DNA from: Fibrobacterota bacterium
GTDB taxonomy: Bacteria; Fibrobacterota; Fibrobacteria; UBA5070
NCBI GenBank assembly: GCA_029557215.1
Contig: JAKPQQ010000281.1
Coordinates: 1 to 36,448, forward strand
Direction: 5' to 3'
DNA: 36,448 nt
A program made the translations under genes and the position numbers. The notes under the pieces were generated by a model. The model was not told the origin of the DNA, searched no databases, and saw only the letters and a program-made list of their open reading frames with translations. This document shows positions 20,212 through 28,146 of the stretch, in pieces; position 1 is the stretch's first letter, and every line of letters starts with the position of its first letter.

Positions 20212-20328
20212 GGTGATCAGCAATTGAATGAAGTCGCCTCTGTTGAGATTTTGTTAAAAATATTGAAAGGAACCGCAGTGCTTCATGGAATAATGAGTCT
20301 GTCAGGACTACAACGTCAAAACAAATAA
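20212..20328 (+). pseudogene. Possible ISAs1-type transposase fragment
   Basis: The open frame ending at the TAA at 20326-20328 reads GDQQLNEVASVEILLKILKG and onward for 38 residues with no start codon of its own. The phrase NEVASVEILLKIL resembles the NEI..IP.LL..L segment upstream of the second catalytic Asp in ISAs1 transposases. No catalytic residue remains, so it would be a short decayed scrap. The rest of 19,600-20,605 contains no gene I can support. The match is from memory and weak. Confidence 0.25.
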
Positions 20329-20331
20329 ACC

Positions 20332-20353
20332 ACCCCGCAGCAAGCTGCGGGGT
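20332..20353. terminator. Strong hairpin, probable terminator
   Basis: ACCCCGCAG (20332-20340) pairs perfectly with CTGCGGGGT (20345-20353) across a 4-base loop and is followed by ATTTTCT. The T-run is short, so termination on the plus strand is likely but not certain. It directly follows the possible transposase fragment. Confidence 0.6.
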
Positions 20354-20370
20354 ATTTTCTGGCCAGCAAA

Positions 20371-20416
20371 CTCGGGCCTGATGACACGAAGCAAGTTTCG
20401 GGGTATCAGACCCGAG
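20371..20416. repeat. Imperfect inverted repeat (hairpin) of unknown role
   Basis: CTCGGGCCTGAT (20371-20382) pairs with ATCAGACCCGAG (20405-20416) apart from one mismatch, with the short inner inverted repeat CGAA/TTCG. It lies 17 bp after the preceding hairpin. Together they may be the end of a decayed insertion sequence. Confidence 0.5.
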
Positions 20417-20605
20417 GAGAATGAATCAATTATACAAAAGATCGGCAAATCCGCAAAGAAGAAAACAGCCAAGCTCCGCGTGGGATATTGTCATGTCCCC
20501 CTAGTTGGAAAATCGTAAGCTTGAGGCAATTGCGAACACCAATGAGGTCAAAATTTCTTCAGGAACATGTTGCGCCTTGTCGCATACAAGATGCATATTC
20601 AGCTC

Positions 20606-20890
20606 ATGCGGAAGCCCCTGAACATCCTTCAAGACGTCTTCCCGATCTCCGATTTTCGTGAAAATGCGTCTTCAATAGTGGCAAGAATCAGGACGGATCA
20701 TCGCCCACTCATCATTACCCAACATGGCAAATCGTCGGCAACACTGGCTCCAGCTGGATCATGCCAAGAAATGTTTGATCGGATTCAAATTCTTACTGAT
20801 ATCACTGAATCGGAAGAGGAAATAGCCAGTGGCGGAGGTATTGAACAAGACGTGCTTCGCAAAGAGCTGATGGCAAAATACAAAGCATGA
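20606..20890 (+). CDS. Phd/YefM-like antitoxin
   Basis: This 94-residue protein has the Phd/YefM antitoxin pattern: an N-terminal DNA-binding part beginning MRKPLNILQDVFPISDFRENASSI, the strand-turn TDHRPLIITQHGKSSATLAP, and an acidic C-terminal helix that would bind a toxin. The start could also be the ATG at 20567, which has AGGA just upstream; I chose 20606 from family length. Such antitoxins neutralise RelE/ParE or Doc toxins and autoregulate their promoter. The stop codon overlaps the ATG of a very short following frame (ATGA), the normal coupling to a toxin gene, but the toxin is not intact. It may therefore be an orphan antitoxin. Confidence 0.8.
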   Translation: MRKPLNILQDVFPISDFRENASSIVARIRTDHRPLIITQHGKSSATLAPAGSCQEMFDRIQILTDITESEEEIASGGGIEQDVLRKELMAKYKA

Positions 20891-21027
20891 AAATCATTTG
20901 GATGTCTGCTGCGTTTTGCCGATGTTCGCAACTAGGTGAAAATCAGAAACAGAACGCCCTTCGGCCATTGAGCGAAATTTCAATAACACGCAATAACTAT
21001 CCAACCAATCATCGAGATTTCGCCTAA
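20887..21027 (+). pseudogene. Truncated RelE/ParE-type toxin remnant (46 codons)
   Basis: The frame begins with an ATG overlapping the antitoxin stop (ATGA) and reads MKIIWMSAAF, the characteristic N-terminus of RelE/ParE toxins. It then loses any resemblance and ends at TAA 21025-21027 after 46 residues, against about 90-100 in intact toxins. I read it as a toxin gene cut after its first 9-10 codons and joined to unrelated DNA. It could instead be a genuine short peptide, but overlap position and N-terminus favour the remnant. Confidence 0.5.
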
Positions 21028-21029
21028 AA

Positions 21030-21290
21030 ATGGCTAACAATGAACAGAAGATTTGGCGATCTTCAAACTTTGATGTTGAAGAGAAATGTATCGTGATCAA
21101 AGATTATTGTTCAAAACACGGCAGCTTCTCAGTTGGTGAAATCGCGTCATTTGTTGGCGAATCTTATAGTCGATACGATAATAGCAGCGCATATACCTTT
21201 CAATCAAATAGCGAGACGAGCTTAAAAACGCTTTTTATTAATGACGAAGACGCTGGGATTGAGACCTATATTAAACCTCTCTCTAAATAA
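21030..21290 (+). CDS. Small hypothetical protein
   Basis: This 86-residue protein starts at ATG 21030, two bases after the stop of the toxin remnant. It is polar, Ser-rich and acidic in the second half, with an N-terminal region (VEEKCIVIKDYCSKHGSFSVGEIASFVG) that could be a small winged or helical domain. There is no signal peptide, membrane span or known motif. I do not recognise the family. Whether it is a real gene is uncertain, though its composition matches other island genes. The gap 21291-21520 that follows is non-coding apart from a possible promoter. Confidence 0.45.
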   Translation: MANNEQKIWRSSNFDVEEKCIVIKDYCSKHGSFSVGEIASFVGESYSRYDNSSAYTFQSNSETSLKTLFINDEDAGIETYIKPLSK

Positions 21291-21465
21291 TTGGCATTTT
21301 TGACGATCAAATCCATCAAAGCGATGAATTATCTGGGCATAACAAAGACTAGGTGAATAGCCCCCGGTCTCAAGCTACGGGACGGGCTAGATGTCGCCCG
21401 TTGCTCCGACAACTCGATTGACGAGACCATGCACTCCCCTTCGGCCCTTGTCTGCATGAAACTTG

Positions 21466-21495
21466 TTGCGTGATCTGCTCAGGCGAGAGTATGTT
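21466..21495 (+). promoter_or_regulatory. Possible promoter of vapBC
   Basis: TTGCGT (-35-like) and TATGTT (-10-like) are separated by 18 bp and lie 25 bp before the VapB ATG. The nearby TATATGCATCA contains the palindrome ATGCAT, a possible operator for autoregulation. The match to a sigma-70 consensus is moderate. Confidence 0.35.
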
Positions 21496-21520
21496 ATATG
21501 CATCACTCTTGGGGGATCGC

Positions 21521-21724
21521 ATGAGAACGACGCTTGATTTGAATGATGTTTTGATTGATGAGGCGATGAAAATCACGGGTGAAAAGACCAAGACATCCGT
21601 CATTCATCGCGCGTTGGCCGATATGATTCGTCGGGAAAAGACGCTAAAGCTTCTGGATTACGCTGGGAAAGTTGACATTTCCATCGATTTGGACGCTTCC
21701 AGAGGGCGGAATTCCAAATGGTGA
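21521..21724 (+). CDS. vapB: VapB-like antitoxin
   Basis: This 67-residue antitoxin starts at ATG 21521 with a strong ribosome site (GGGGGA). The N-terminus MRTTLDLNDVLIDEAMKITG is a ribbon-helix-helix DNA-binding domain, and the C-terminal DYAGKVDISIDLDASR is the VapB-type toxin-binding tail. The stop overlaps the VapC start by 7 bp, so the pair is translationally coupled. It would neutralise the PIN-domain ribonuclease next door and repress the operon. It lies at the right end of the AT-rich island. Confidence 0.9.
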   Translation: MRTTLDLNDVLIDEAMKITGEKTKTSVIHRALADMIRREKTLKLLDYAGKVDISIDLDASRGRNSKW

Positions 21725-22110
21725 AGGTTCTTGTGGATACCAATGTTTGGATTGATTTTTTCAAACATGGAAAACACGTAAACGAAATTCGCTCTTTGCT
21801 GGAACAGCCGCGGCTGGTGACGAACGACGTTGTTTTGGCAGAATTGCTGCCGATCATCATTCACGATAAAAAAGAGGCGCTCGCCGATCTACTGAATGCT
21901 CTTGAGCGAATCCCCGTTTTTGTCAATTGGAATGGACTTATTGACGCCCAACAAAAGTGCTTGAAAAATGGCTACAATAAAATCGGCTTGCTTGACCTGA
22001 TGATTCTGCAGACCTCGATCGAACACTCTTTGGAAATCTTCTCCGTAGACAAGCACTTTCAAGCTATCGCGAAAATATTCAAAATCAAATTATTCAAGCA
22101 ACAAGCATAA
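21718..22110 (+). CDS. vapC: VapC-like PIN-domain ribonuclease toxin
   Basis: This 130-residue PIN-domain toxin starts at ATG 21718. The acidic active-site residues are all present: Asp7 in VDTNVWID, Glu42 in VLAELL, Asp93 in GLLDLMIL and Asp111 in SVDKHF, at normal spacing for VapC. VapC toxins cleave initiator tRNA or rRNA in an Mg2+-dependent manner. With all four carboxylates kept and an intact antitoxin just upstream, the module is probably functional. It converges with queE, whose stop is 14 bp away; no terminator is seen between them. It is the last gene of the AT-rich island. Confidence 0.93.
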   Translation: MVKVLVDTNVWIDFFKHGKHVNEIRSLLEQPRLVTNDVVLAELLPIIIHDKKEALADLLNALERIPVFVNWNGLIDAQQKCLKNGYNKIGLLDLMILQTSIEHSLEIFSVDKHFQAIAKIFKIKLFKQQA

Positions 22111-22124
22111 ATCAAAGAAACGAC

Positions 22125-22763
22125 TCACGGAATCCCAATCAGCTTGTGCGTCTGCAACGACAGCCGCCAGACGGGATGCTCCAAGCAGATCCGCACCGCT
22201 TCCCGGATGTTTTCAGCATTGCGGACCGGATCGGGATCGTCCATGGGTTGCAGGAAGAAATTGTCGAAGGGCAGGGTGGCAAGCTCGGCCAGATCGAACG
22301 CCTGCGGCCACACGAGCTTCAATTCATGTCCGGACTTCTGGATCCAGCGGGTTCCGGCTTTGGGGCTCACGCAGATCCAGTCCACGCCTTGGGGGACCTC
22401 GCGGGTGCCGTTGGTTTCCAGGGCGATGTCGAAGCCTCGGGCGTGCAGGGCTTCGATCAGGGCGGGGTCCAGTTGCAGGGTGGGTTCGCCGCCGGTGATG
22501 ACCACGCAGGGGGTTCCCGAAGTGCCGCGCCAGAGGTTGGCTACGGCGTCGGCGAGGGTGTCGGGCGATTCGTATTCGCCTCCGTGGTCGCCGTTGGTGG
22601 AGACGAAATCTGTGTCGCAGAAGCGGCAGGCGGCCGCTTGACGGGATTCTTCCTTGCCGTCCCACAGGTTGCAACCGGAAAAGCGCAGGAAGACCGCCGC
22701 GCGGCCGGTGCGGGCGCCTTCTCCTTGCAGGGTCGGGAAGATTTCCTTGACCCGGTAGGTCAC
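22125..22763 (-). CDS. queE: 7-carboxy-7-deazaguanine synthase (QueE)
   Basis: This 212-residue radical SAM enzyme converts 6-carboxytetrahydropterin to 7-carboxy-7-deazaguanine in queuosine/7-deazapurine synthesis. It shows the substrate motif [12 protein letters not shown] and the cluster cysteines Cys31, Cys46 and Cys49, giving a CX14CX2C spacing instead of the usual radical SAM CX3CX2C. This longer cluster loop is known in one QueE subclass. ITGGEPTLQ and ETNGTREVP follow. The GTG at 22763 overlaps the queC TGA stop (GTGA), which fixes the start and implies coupling to queC. Neither queD nor queF is in the window, so the pathway must be completed elsewhere. Confidence 0.95.
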   Translation of the reverse strand: MTYRVKEIFPTLQGEGARTGRAAVFLRFSGCNLWDGKEESRQAAACRFCDTDFVSTNGDHGGEYESPDTLADAVANLWRGTSGTPCVVITGGEPTLQLDPALIEALHARGFDIALETNGTREVPQGVDWICVSPKAGTRWIQKSGHELKLVWPQAFDLAELATLPFDNFFLQPMDDPDPVRNAENIREAVRICLEHPVWRLSLQTHKLIGIP

Positions 22764-23473
22764 GGTGCGCGCAGCCCGTACACGGCCAGGACCGGGTCTT
22801 CGTGGCCGGCTTGGTGGAACCCCGCCAGGCGCAGGCGGCACGAATCGCATTCCAGGCACGGGGCGCCGTCCGGGCGCGGGTCGTAGCAGGAACGGGTGTG
22901 GGAGTAGTCGACTCCCATGGACAGGCCCAGACGGACGATTTCCGATTTGGACAGTTTTTGGAGCGGCGCGACGATTTCGATCTTGCCGCCTTCGACGCCC
23001 ACCTTGGTGGCCAGGTTGGCCAGCTGCTCGAACGCCTGGACGAATTCCGGTCGGCAATCGGGGTAGCCCGAATAGTCGACGGCGTTCACGCCGATGTAGA
23101 TGCGCGATGCGCCCAGGACCTCGGCCCAGGCCAGGCCCAGGGAAAGGAACACCGTGTTGCGGGCCGGAACGTAGGTGGAGGGGATCCCGCCGCCGATCTC
23201 GTCGTCGGAGCGGCCTTTGGGGACGGCTCCGTCGCCGACCAGGGAAGAGCCGCCCAGGGCGGACAGGTCGATGTCCATGACCCGGTGCTCGACGGCGCCC
23301 AGCTCCACGGACACGTTCGCCGCCGCGGCGAGCTCGATTCCGTGGCGCTGGCCGTAGCGGAACGCCATGGTGTGGCATTCGAATCCGTCCCGCACCGCGC
23401 AGGCCAGGACCGTGGCGGAGTCCAGGCCCCCGGATAGAAGAACGACCGCTCGACGAATGGGACTCTGTGCCAT
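22760..23473 (-). CDS. queC: 7-cyano-7-deazaguanine synthase (QueC)
   Basis: This 237-residue enzyme makes preQ0 from 7-carboxy-7-deazaguanine, ammonia and ATP. The PP-loop ATP-binding motif SGGLDS is at residues 14-19; [19 protein letters not shown] and [15 protein letters not shown] are QueC signatures. The zinc cysteines cluster near the C-terminus ([18 protein letters not shown]). The ATG at 23473 gives the standard length. It is the first gene of a two-gene queC-queE operon, divergent from the hybrid histidine kinase about 80 bp away. No preQ1 riboswitch could be recognised in that short gap. Confidence 0.96.
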   Translation of the reverse strand: MAQSPIRRAVVLLSGGLDSATVLACAVRDGFECHTMAFRYGQRHGIELAAAANVSVELGAVEHRVMDIDLSALGGSSLVGDGAVPKGRSDDEIGGGIPSTYVPARNTVFLSLGLAWAEVLGASRIYIGVNAVDYSGYPDCRPEFVQAFEQLANLATKVGVEGGKIEIVAPLQKLSKSEIVRLGLSMGVDYSHTRSCYDPRPDGAPCLECDSCRLRLAGFHQAGHEDPVLAVYGLRAP

Positions 23474-23557
23474 AGTGGCAAAAAGATACCCAGCCGCGGC
23501 GCGGACCGCGAATTCGGTGGCTTCGCGAAGATCGGATCGATTGCATCTTTGGATCAC

Positions 23558-25663
23558 GTGGAACGGATCATCGCGAAAATTCCCAGACCGTCGCCGAACT
23601 CGTGGCTCGCCATCGCCACCATTGCGACGTTCGGACTGTCGGTGGCCGCAGGATGGGCCCTGATCGGGCAGATCCGGTTCGAGAACGCCCACCACGAGCG
23701 GGCTCGGCGGCTCGGCGAGATCGTGGGGGTGCTTCGGCAGGACGGTCTGGCCAACGCCAAATCCGTCTCGCGCGACCTTGCCGCCAACGCCGCCGGATTC
23801 CTGGCTGGGGATTCGTCCTTGGCCCCGACGCTTCTCGCCCGGATGGATGGCGTGATGCGGATTTCCGGCGCCGACATGGCGTTCCTGCTGGATTCCAACG
23901 GTGTCGTGAAGATGCGGCTCCAGGCCCCGACGGAAACGGACATCCTGGGCAAGGACCTCGCCTTCCGCCGCTACCACCAAAAGGCCAGGCTCGGCCAGGA
24001 AGACGAATTCGCGGCCCTTGGAGTCTACACGCGCAGCCGCGGGATCTATTCGTCCACTCCGGTCCATGGCCGGGACGGACGATTCCTGGGCGTCGCGGTC
24101 TGCCGGCTTCCCGCCAGCCGCATCGAGAACGGATGGCTCTCCAAGCTCGACGACCCCGCGGCCCTGGTGACGCCGGAAGGCGTGGTGATCGCCTCCAATC
24201 TTCCCGAGTGGCGCCTGGGATCCGTGCGGCAGTCGGACAGCGCGATCCGACGAATCCTGTCGAGCCGGCAGTTCGGGGATTCGCTCTCGCCCTTGCCGCT
24301 GGATCTTCGCGAGGACGCGGTGGTCTGGAACGGCCGGCGTCGGGTCGCCGTGCGCGCGGCCCTCCCCGACGGCTGGATGCTCGTCTCCCTGCTCGACCGT
24401 TCGGCGCGTCTTCCGCTGACGCGTTCGCAGTTCGGCGCGGCCTTCGGGTTGGGCGCGGCCTGGTGCCTGCTGGCGATCCTGGGCGTGGTCGCCGCCGCGA
24501 GCATGAACCGGATCCGGCGCGGCGAATCCGATCGCAACCGCCTGACCAAGCGGCTCGAAGAAGCCGAACGCCTGGAGTCGCTGGGGCGCCTGGCCGGCGG
24601 GGTCGCGCACGACTTCAACAACGTCCTGACGGCGATCGTCGGATACGCGTCGGTGCTGGAATACAAACTGCCTGCGGAATCCACGGAAAAGGACCTGGCC
24701 AGGCGCGTCGGACTCGCCGCCAAGAGGGCGTCGGAAACCGTCCGCCAGCTGATGGCGTTCGCGCGACGTTCCGGGCTCCAGGCCAAACCGATCCCGTTCC
24801 ACGACCTTCTGGCCGAACTGGTCTCCGATCTCTCCAGGACCTTCCCGGCCGACATCGAGCTGCGTCTGGAGCCGCGCGCGGAACGCGACATCGTGATCGC
24901 CGATTCGAACCACCTCCACCAGTCGATCCTGAACCTGTGCCAGAACGCCCGCGACGCCATGCCCGACGGAGGAAAGCTCCTGATGACCACGTCCCTCGTG
25001 GAAACGGGAGCCGGCAAGATCCTGGAGTTCCGCCTGTCCGACACGGGCAAGGGCATTCCCCCGGAAGCCCTGCCCCACATCTTCGAGCCGTTCTACACCA
25101 ACAAGCAGGGCGGACGCGTCACCGGACTGGGGCTCGCCAGCGTCTGGGGGATCATCCAGCGCCACGGCGGCAACATCGCGGTGGAAAGCGCTCCCGGCAA
25201 AGGCACCGAATTCCGCATCCGGCTCCCGCTGGCGCCGCCCGGTGTGGAAGCCGAACGGAGCGGGTTCGGCTTCGCGAACCCAGGAGCCGGTCGACGCCTG
25301 CGCGTGGTCGCGCTGGACGACGATCGCGACGTGCTCCAGGTGATCCGGACCATGGTGGAATCGCTCGGACACGAGATCGAGGTCTTTTCCGAATTCGGCA
25401 CGATGTGGGAATGGATGAAAGAGAGTGCCTCGCTGGATCTGGTGGTCCTGGATGTCGAAATGCCGGGGACTTCGGGGTTCGAAGCCATCCGCAAGATCCG
25501 CATCAGCTATCCGGACATCCCCATCATGATCGCTTCGGGAAGGTTGTCTTCGACCACCATCGACGAGCTCAGGCAGCTCGGGATCGAAACGTTCCTGAGA
25601 AAACCCTTCGGCGCGCAGGAAATCGGGATCTCGATCGGCCAAGCGGTCGGCCGCAAGCCCTGA
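23558..25663 (+). CDS. Hybrid sensor histidine kinase with C-terminal receiver domain
   Basis: This inner-membrane two-component sensor has about 701 residues. In order: a transmembrane helix (about 17-37), a periplasmic CACHE-like sensor region (about 40-285), a second transmembrane helix (about 293-317), a HisKA domain with the phospho-acceptor in [11 protein letters not shown] (His about 351), and a HATPase domain (about 415-560) with N box [25 protein letters not shown] and GLGLA. A receiver domain follows (about 582-695) with the acidic pair in ALDDDRD, phospho-Asp in VVLDVEMP (about 632) and Lys in LRKPF. The AHDFNN motif is typical of kinases with a C-terminal receiver. The start is GTG 23558 or TTG 23549; neither has a strong ribosome site. 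No separate output regulator is adjacent. The stimulus is unknown. Confidence 0.92.
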   Translation: MERIIAKIPRPSPNSWLAIATIATFGLSVAAGWALIGQIRFENAHHERARRLGEIVGVLRQDGLANAKSVSRDLAANAAGFLAGDSSLAPTLLARMDGVMRISGADMAFLLDSNGVVKMRLQAPTETDILGKDLAFRRYHQKARLGQEDEFAALGVYTRSRGIYSSTPVHGRDGRFLGVAVCRLPASRIENGWLSKLDDPAALVTPEGVVIASNLPEWRLGSVRQSDSAIRRILSSRQFGDSLSPLPLDLREDAVVWNGRRRVAVRAALPDGWMLVSLLDRSARLPLTRSQFGAAFGLGAAWCLLAILGVVAAASMNRIRRGESDRNRLTKRLEEAERLESLGRLAGGVAHDFNNVLTAIVGYASVLEYKLPAESTEKDLARRVGLAAKRASETVRQLMAFARRSGLQAKPIPFHDLLAELVSDLSRTFPADIELRLEPRAERDIVIADSNHLHQSILNLCQNARDAMPDGGKLLMTTSLVETGAGKILEFRLSDTGKGIPPEALPHIFEPFYTNKQGGRVTGLGLASVWGIIQRHGGNIAVESAPGKGTEFRIRLPLAPPGVEAERSGFGFANPGAGRRLRVVALDDDRDVLQVIRTMVESLGHEIEVFSEFGTMWEWMKESASLDLVVLDVEMPGTSGFEAIRKIRISYPDIPIMIASGRLSSTTIDELRQLGIETFLRKPFGAQEIGISIGQAVGRKP

Positions 25664-25709
25664 CCGCCCTCCGAACCGGCGCGAACGCCGCCCCACCGCC
25701 AGAAAGCCC

Positions 25710-27971
25710 ATGAACTTCTTCTTCGCCATCGCCCTCCTGGCCCAACCGCAGACGATTTCCGTCTTCGATTCGATCGGCGCGCGCCGCCCCGCGATCCGGA
25801 TTCCCGAGATCGCCCCGTCCTGGGCTCCCGCGACGCTCGCCAACCGCCTGGTTCCCGACATCGGCGAAGGCGCCCGGTCGGAAAAGGCCCGCGCCCTGCT
25901 GCGGAGCTGGAGCGCGACCTTCCGCGGCGGCTGGAAGAGCGATTTCGCCGAATTCCGCAGGCGGTGGCCAAAATCGCATTCCGACGGAACCTGGCCGGTG
26001 CTGGCGGCTTCGTTCTGGCGCTCCAGACCCGACCAGGAACTGCAGAGCGCTCCGGGACTCTCGGGACTTTCCGCGGCGGCCTCGCTCGCCGAGTGGGTCC
26101 GCTGGCTGGAAACGGCCCCCCTGGCGGCGCGACTGGCGCTCGCCGACGTCACCAGTCGGGAATTGTCCAAGCCCGGCGCCATCGACGCCACCACGCTCCC
26201 GGTGGGAGGATCGTTCTCGCTGGACCTGTCGTCGGCCCGGTTCGACGGGCCCGTGCGGATCTCGATCGAACGGCTCGCGCGGCGCGGAACCGAATTCTCC
26301 CTGCGGCGGGAATCCGAACACACCTGGAACGCCCCCGCGGCCCGCCCCGTCTGGACATCCAAGGCGCACGTGTCGCCCGGCCTGTACCGGTACGTGTGGA
26401 CGGCCAACGGGTTCTACCAGCAGGCCCTGGTGCACGTGGGGAACCTGAAAGTGGTGGGCATCCCGACCGACAGCGGCATGCTGGTCTGGGCCCACGGGAC
26501 CGCGAAGGCGCCAACCCGGCTGGTGTGGAAGTCCAAATCCGGCAAGACCGACAGCTTGACGGTCGATCTGTCCGCTCCCGCGCACCTTGGATTCCCGCGC
26601 GGCTCCGATTCGGGTCTGGTGGGGGTGGTTTCCGGAACGGAATTCGCGACGCTGCGCCTGCGTCGAGCGCGCCCTGCTCGTCAGGAAGAACTGGGCCTTC
26701 CCGAACAACGGGACCGGCGCGGCTTGCCGATCCTGGTGGGCCCGCGACCGGGAGGGTCGTCGGGATGGCACGCCACGAGCCTCCTGGAGCGCGACGCGTA
26801 CGAGCCCGGCGAGACCATGCGGTTTTCCGGATGGATGCGCCATTTCGACCCTTACGGCGAGCCCGACAAGCGCCGCCCCGATTCCCTCCGATGGACGTTG
26901 GAGCCGTTTTCCGGCAAGGAGGTCCACCGCTGGGTTCCGGTCGACTCGAACGGATTCTGGCAGGATTCGGCCACCGTCGGGATCAAGGGACGCCTGCGCG
27001 TGTCCGCCCTGGCCGCCCAAGGCGCGATCCAGGAGCCTTCCTACTGCGATCCCGGGAACATCTTCCGCGTGTCCGATCCCGCCAATTCCTGTCTGGAAGA
27101 CCTGGACCGCTCCCCGCTCCCCGCCGGCGAACCCGACACGATCGAGGTTGAGCTGGACCAGGACCAGGCCCGGGCGGGCATGCTCGTCCTGACGCGCGGG
27201 AAGGCCCTCGATTGGCGCCGCTTCACCGACACTTCCGGCGCCAGGATCCGGATTCCCGCCGACCACCGGTTGTCGGGCGGGGCCTCCATGGTCGTCGTGA
27301 CCCCGACACCCGACGGATGGTCGGCCTGGCGGGGCCGCGTGTCGGGGACCGACGCCTGCGCGGAATCCCGATTCCCGCTCCGGATCGCGACCGATCCCGC
27401 CCGGCAGGTGCCGGCGGGATCGCCGATCCCCGCCCTGGCGGTGCGGGACGCGTCCGGTGCCGGCGTCGCGGGCATGTCGATTTCCGTCCGCCTGGTGCCC
27501 GACGCGACGGCGGCCTCGCTGCGCCCGCTTTGCGCGGCGCTCGACAGGTCCACGGCTTCCACCGAAGCCTACACCGGCGACGGAACCTGGACCACCTGGG
27601 GACTCGTGGAGCCCGAATTCCAATCGGTGGACAAGCGCCGCGACCCCGACGTCTTCGAGCGCATCGGGGTGCGGCCGTTCCCGCCGATCTGCATCGTGTG
27701 CGGCCCCTGGAAGGGCTCCTGGGACACCAAACCCGGGAAGGCGCGGCTGCCCGGATCCTGCGGATGGTCCTTCCCGACGCGGGATTGCGCGAAGCGGGAT
27801 CGACTCGGGTTCCGCGAAGCGTTCTCGGTGCGCGTCGCGACGGACTCCTCCGGAACCGTCGACCTGGGCGCGACCTGGCCCGGCCAAGCGGGGGCGTGGC
27901 GCCTGCAGGCCTGGGGCATCGACGCGTCGGGACGGATCCTGGCCTGGGAACGGACCGTCCACGTCCGCTGA
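25710..27971 (+). CDS. Short alpha-2-macroglobulin-like protein lacking the thioester
   Basis: The 753-residue product begins at ATG 25710 with a short hydrophobic N-terminus ([11 protein letters not shown]) that may be a signal peptide. The central part reads as macroglobulin (MG) beta-sandwich domains: [23 protein letters not shown] (about 360-380) matches the MG2-type phrase with PGE at the start of a strand, and [25 protein letters not shown] (about 475-500) resembles the strand before the bait region. The C-terminus (about 705-750, [21 protein letters not shown]...WRLQAWGID) resembles the A2M domain. Bacterial A2Ms are about 1,500-1,900 residues with a CxEQ thioester; none is seen here, and the protein stops where that domain would start. 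It may be a periplasmic protease-trap relative, a scaffold or a degenerated copy. It follows the kinase gene by 46 bp. Confidence 0.6.
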   Translation: MNFFFAIALLAQPQTISVFDSIGARRPAIRIPEIAPSWAPATLANRLVPDIGEGARSEKARALLRSWSATFRGGWKSDFAEFRRRWPKSHSDGTWPVLAASFWRSRPDQELQSAPGLSGLSAAASLAEWVRWLETAPLAARLALADVTSRELSKPGAIDATTLPVGGSFSLDLSSARFDGPVRISIERLARRGTEFSLRRESEHTWNAPAARPVWTSKAHVSPGLYRYVWTANGFYQQALVHVGNLKVVGIPTDSGMLVWAHGTAKAPTRLVWKSKSGKTDSLTVDLSAPAHLGFPRGSDSGLVGVVSGTEFATLRLRRARPARQEELGLPEQRDRRGLPILVGPRPGGSSGWHATSLLERDAYEPGETMRFSGWMRHFDPYGEPDKRRPDSLRWTLEPFSGKEVHRWVPVDSNGFWQDSATVGIKGRLRVSALAAQGAIQEPSYCDPGNIFRVSDPANSCLEDLDRSPLPAGEPDTIEVELDQDQARAGMLVLTRGKALDWRRFTDTSGARIRIPADHRLSGGASMVVVTPTPDGWSAWRGRVSGTDACAESRFPLRIATDPARQVPAGSPIPALAVRDASGAGVAGMSISVRLVPDATAASLRPLCAALDRSTASTEAYTGDGTWTTWGLVEPEFQSVDKRRDPDVFERIGVRPFPPICIVCGPWKGSWDTKPGKARLPGSCGWSFPTRDCAKRDRLGFREAFSVRVATDSSGTVDLGATWPGQAGAWRLQAWGIDASGRILAWERTVHVR

Positions 27972-28004
27972 CCGCCGCCGCGCGCGGCCGTTGGCAGACA
28001 CATG

Positions 28005-28033
28005 TTGTCGACATCGCGGAAATGCCGTATCAT
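28005..28033 (+). promoter_or_regulatory. Probable sigma-70-type promoter of the respiratory operon
   Basis: TTGTCG (28005-28010) and TATCAT (28028-28033) are separated by 17 bp and lie about 115 bp before the first gene of the Rieske/cytochrome b operon. The -35 box overlaps the 8-bp palindrome TGTCGACA (28006-28013), a possible regulator site. The long leader (28034-28146) has no recognisable riboswitch. Confidence 0.45.
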
Positions 28034-28146
28034 CCGATCCGAAGTTCTCCAATGGGGCTGCGGCAAAACGCCGCATCCAATGACGATTTTCGACGAACGA
28101 TCTTGTTTGTCGTGGACGTGACACGTCCCGCGAAAGGCGCGAAGAA

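Larger units (their letters stand above)
17040..22115. other. AT-rich accessory island within a high-GC backbone
   Basis: Base composition falls sharply near 17,040 and recovers at queE near 22,120. Codon use in this block favours A/T-ending codons, unlike genes on either side. The contents are unknown genes, a FISUMP lipoprotein, a possible transposase scrap, a broken toxin-antitoxin pair and an intact VapBC pair, in other words typical horizontally acquired cargo. No integrase, tRNA target or flanking direct repeat is visible at the outer limits, so the boundaries are approximate and the mobilisation route is unknown. Confidence 0.75.

Noticed and set aside
14231..22115. Classical integron with attC sites
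   Set aside because: The island looks cassette-like, but I found no integrase and no convincing RYYYAAC...GTTRRRY pairs at the gene boundaries.
23474..23557. preQ1 riboswitch upstream of queC
   Set aside because: The gap is short and I could not recognise the small H-type pseudoknot or the A-rich tail of a preQ1 aptamer.
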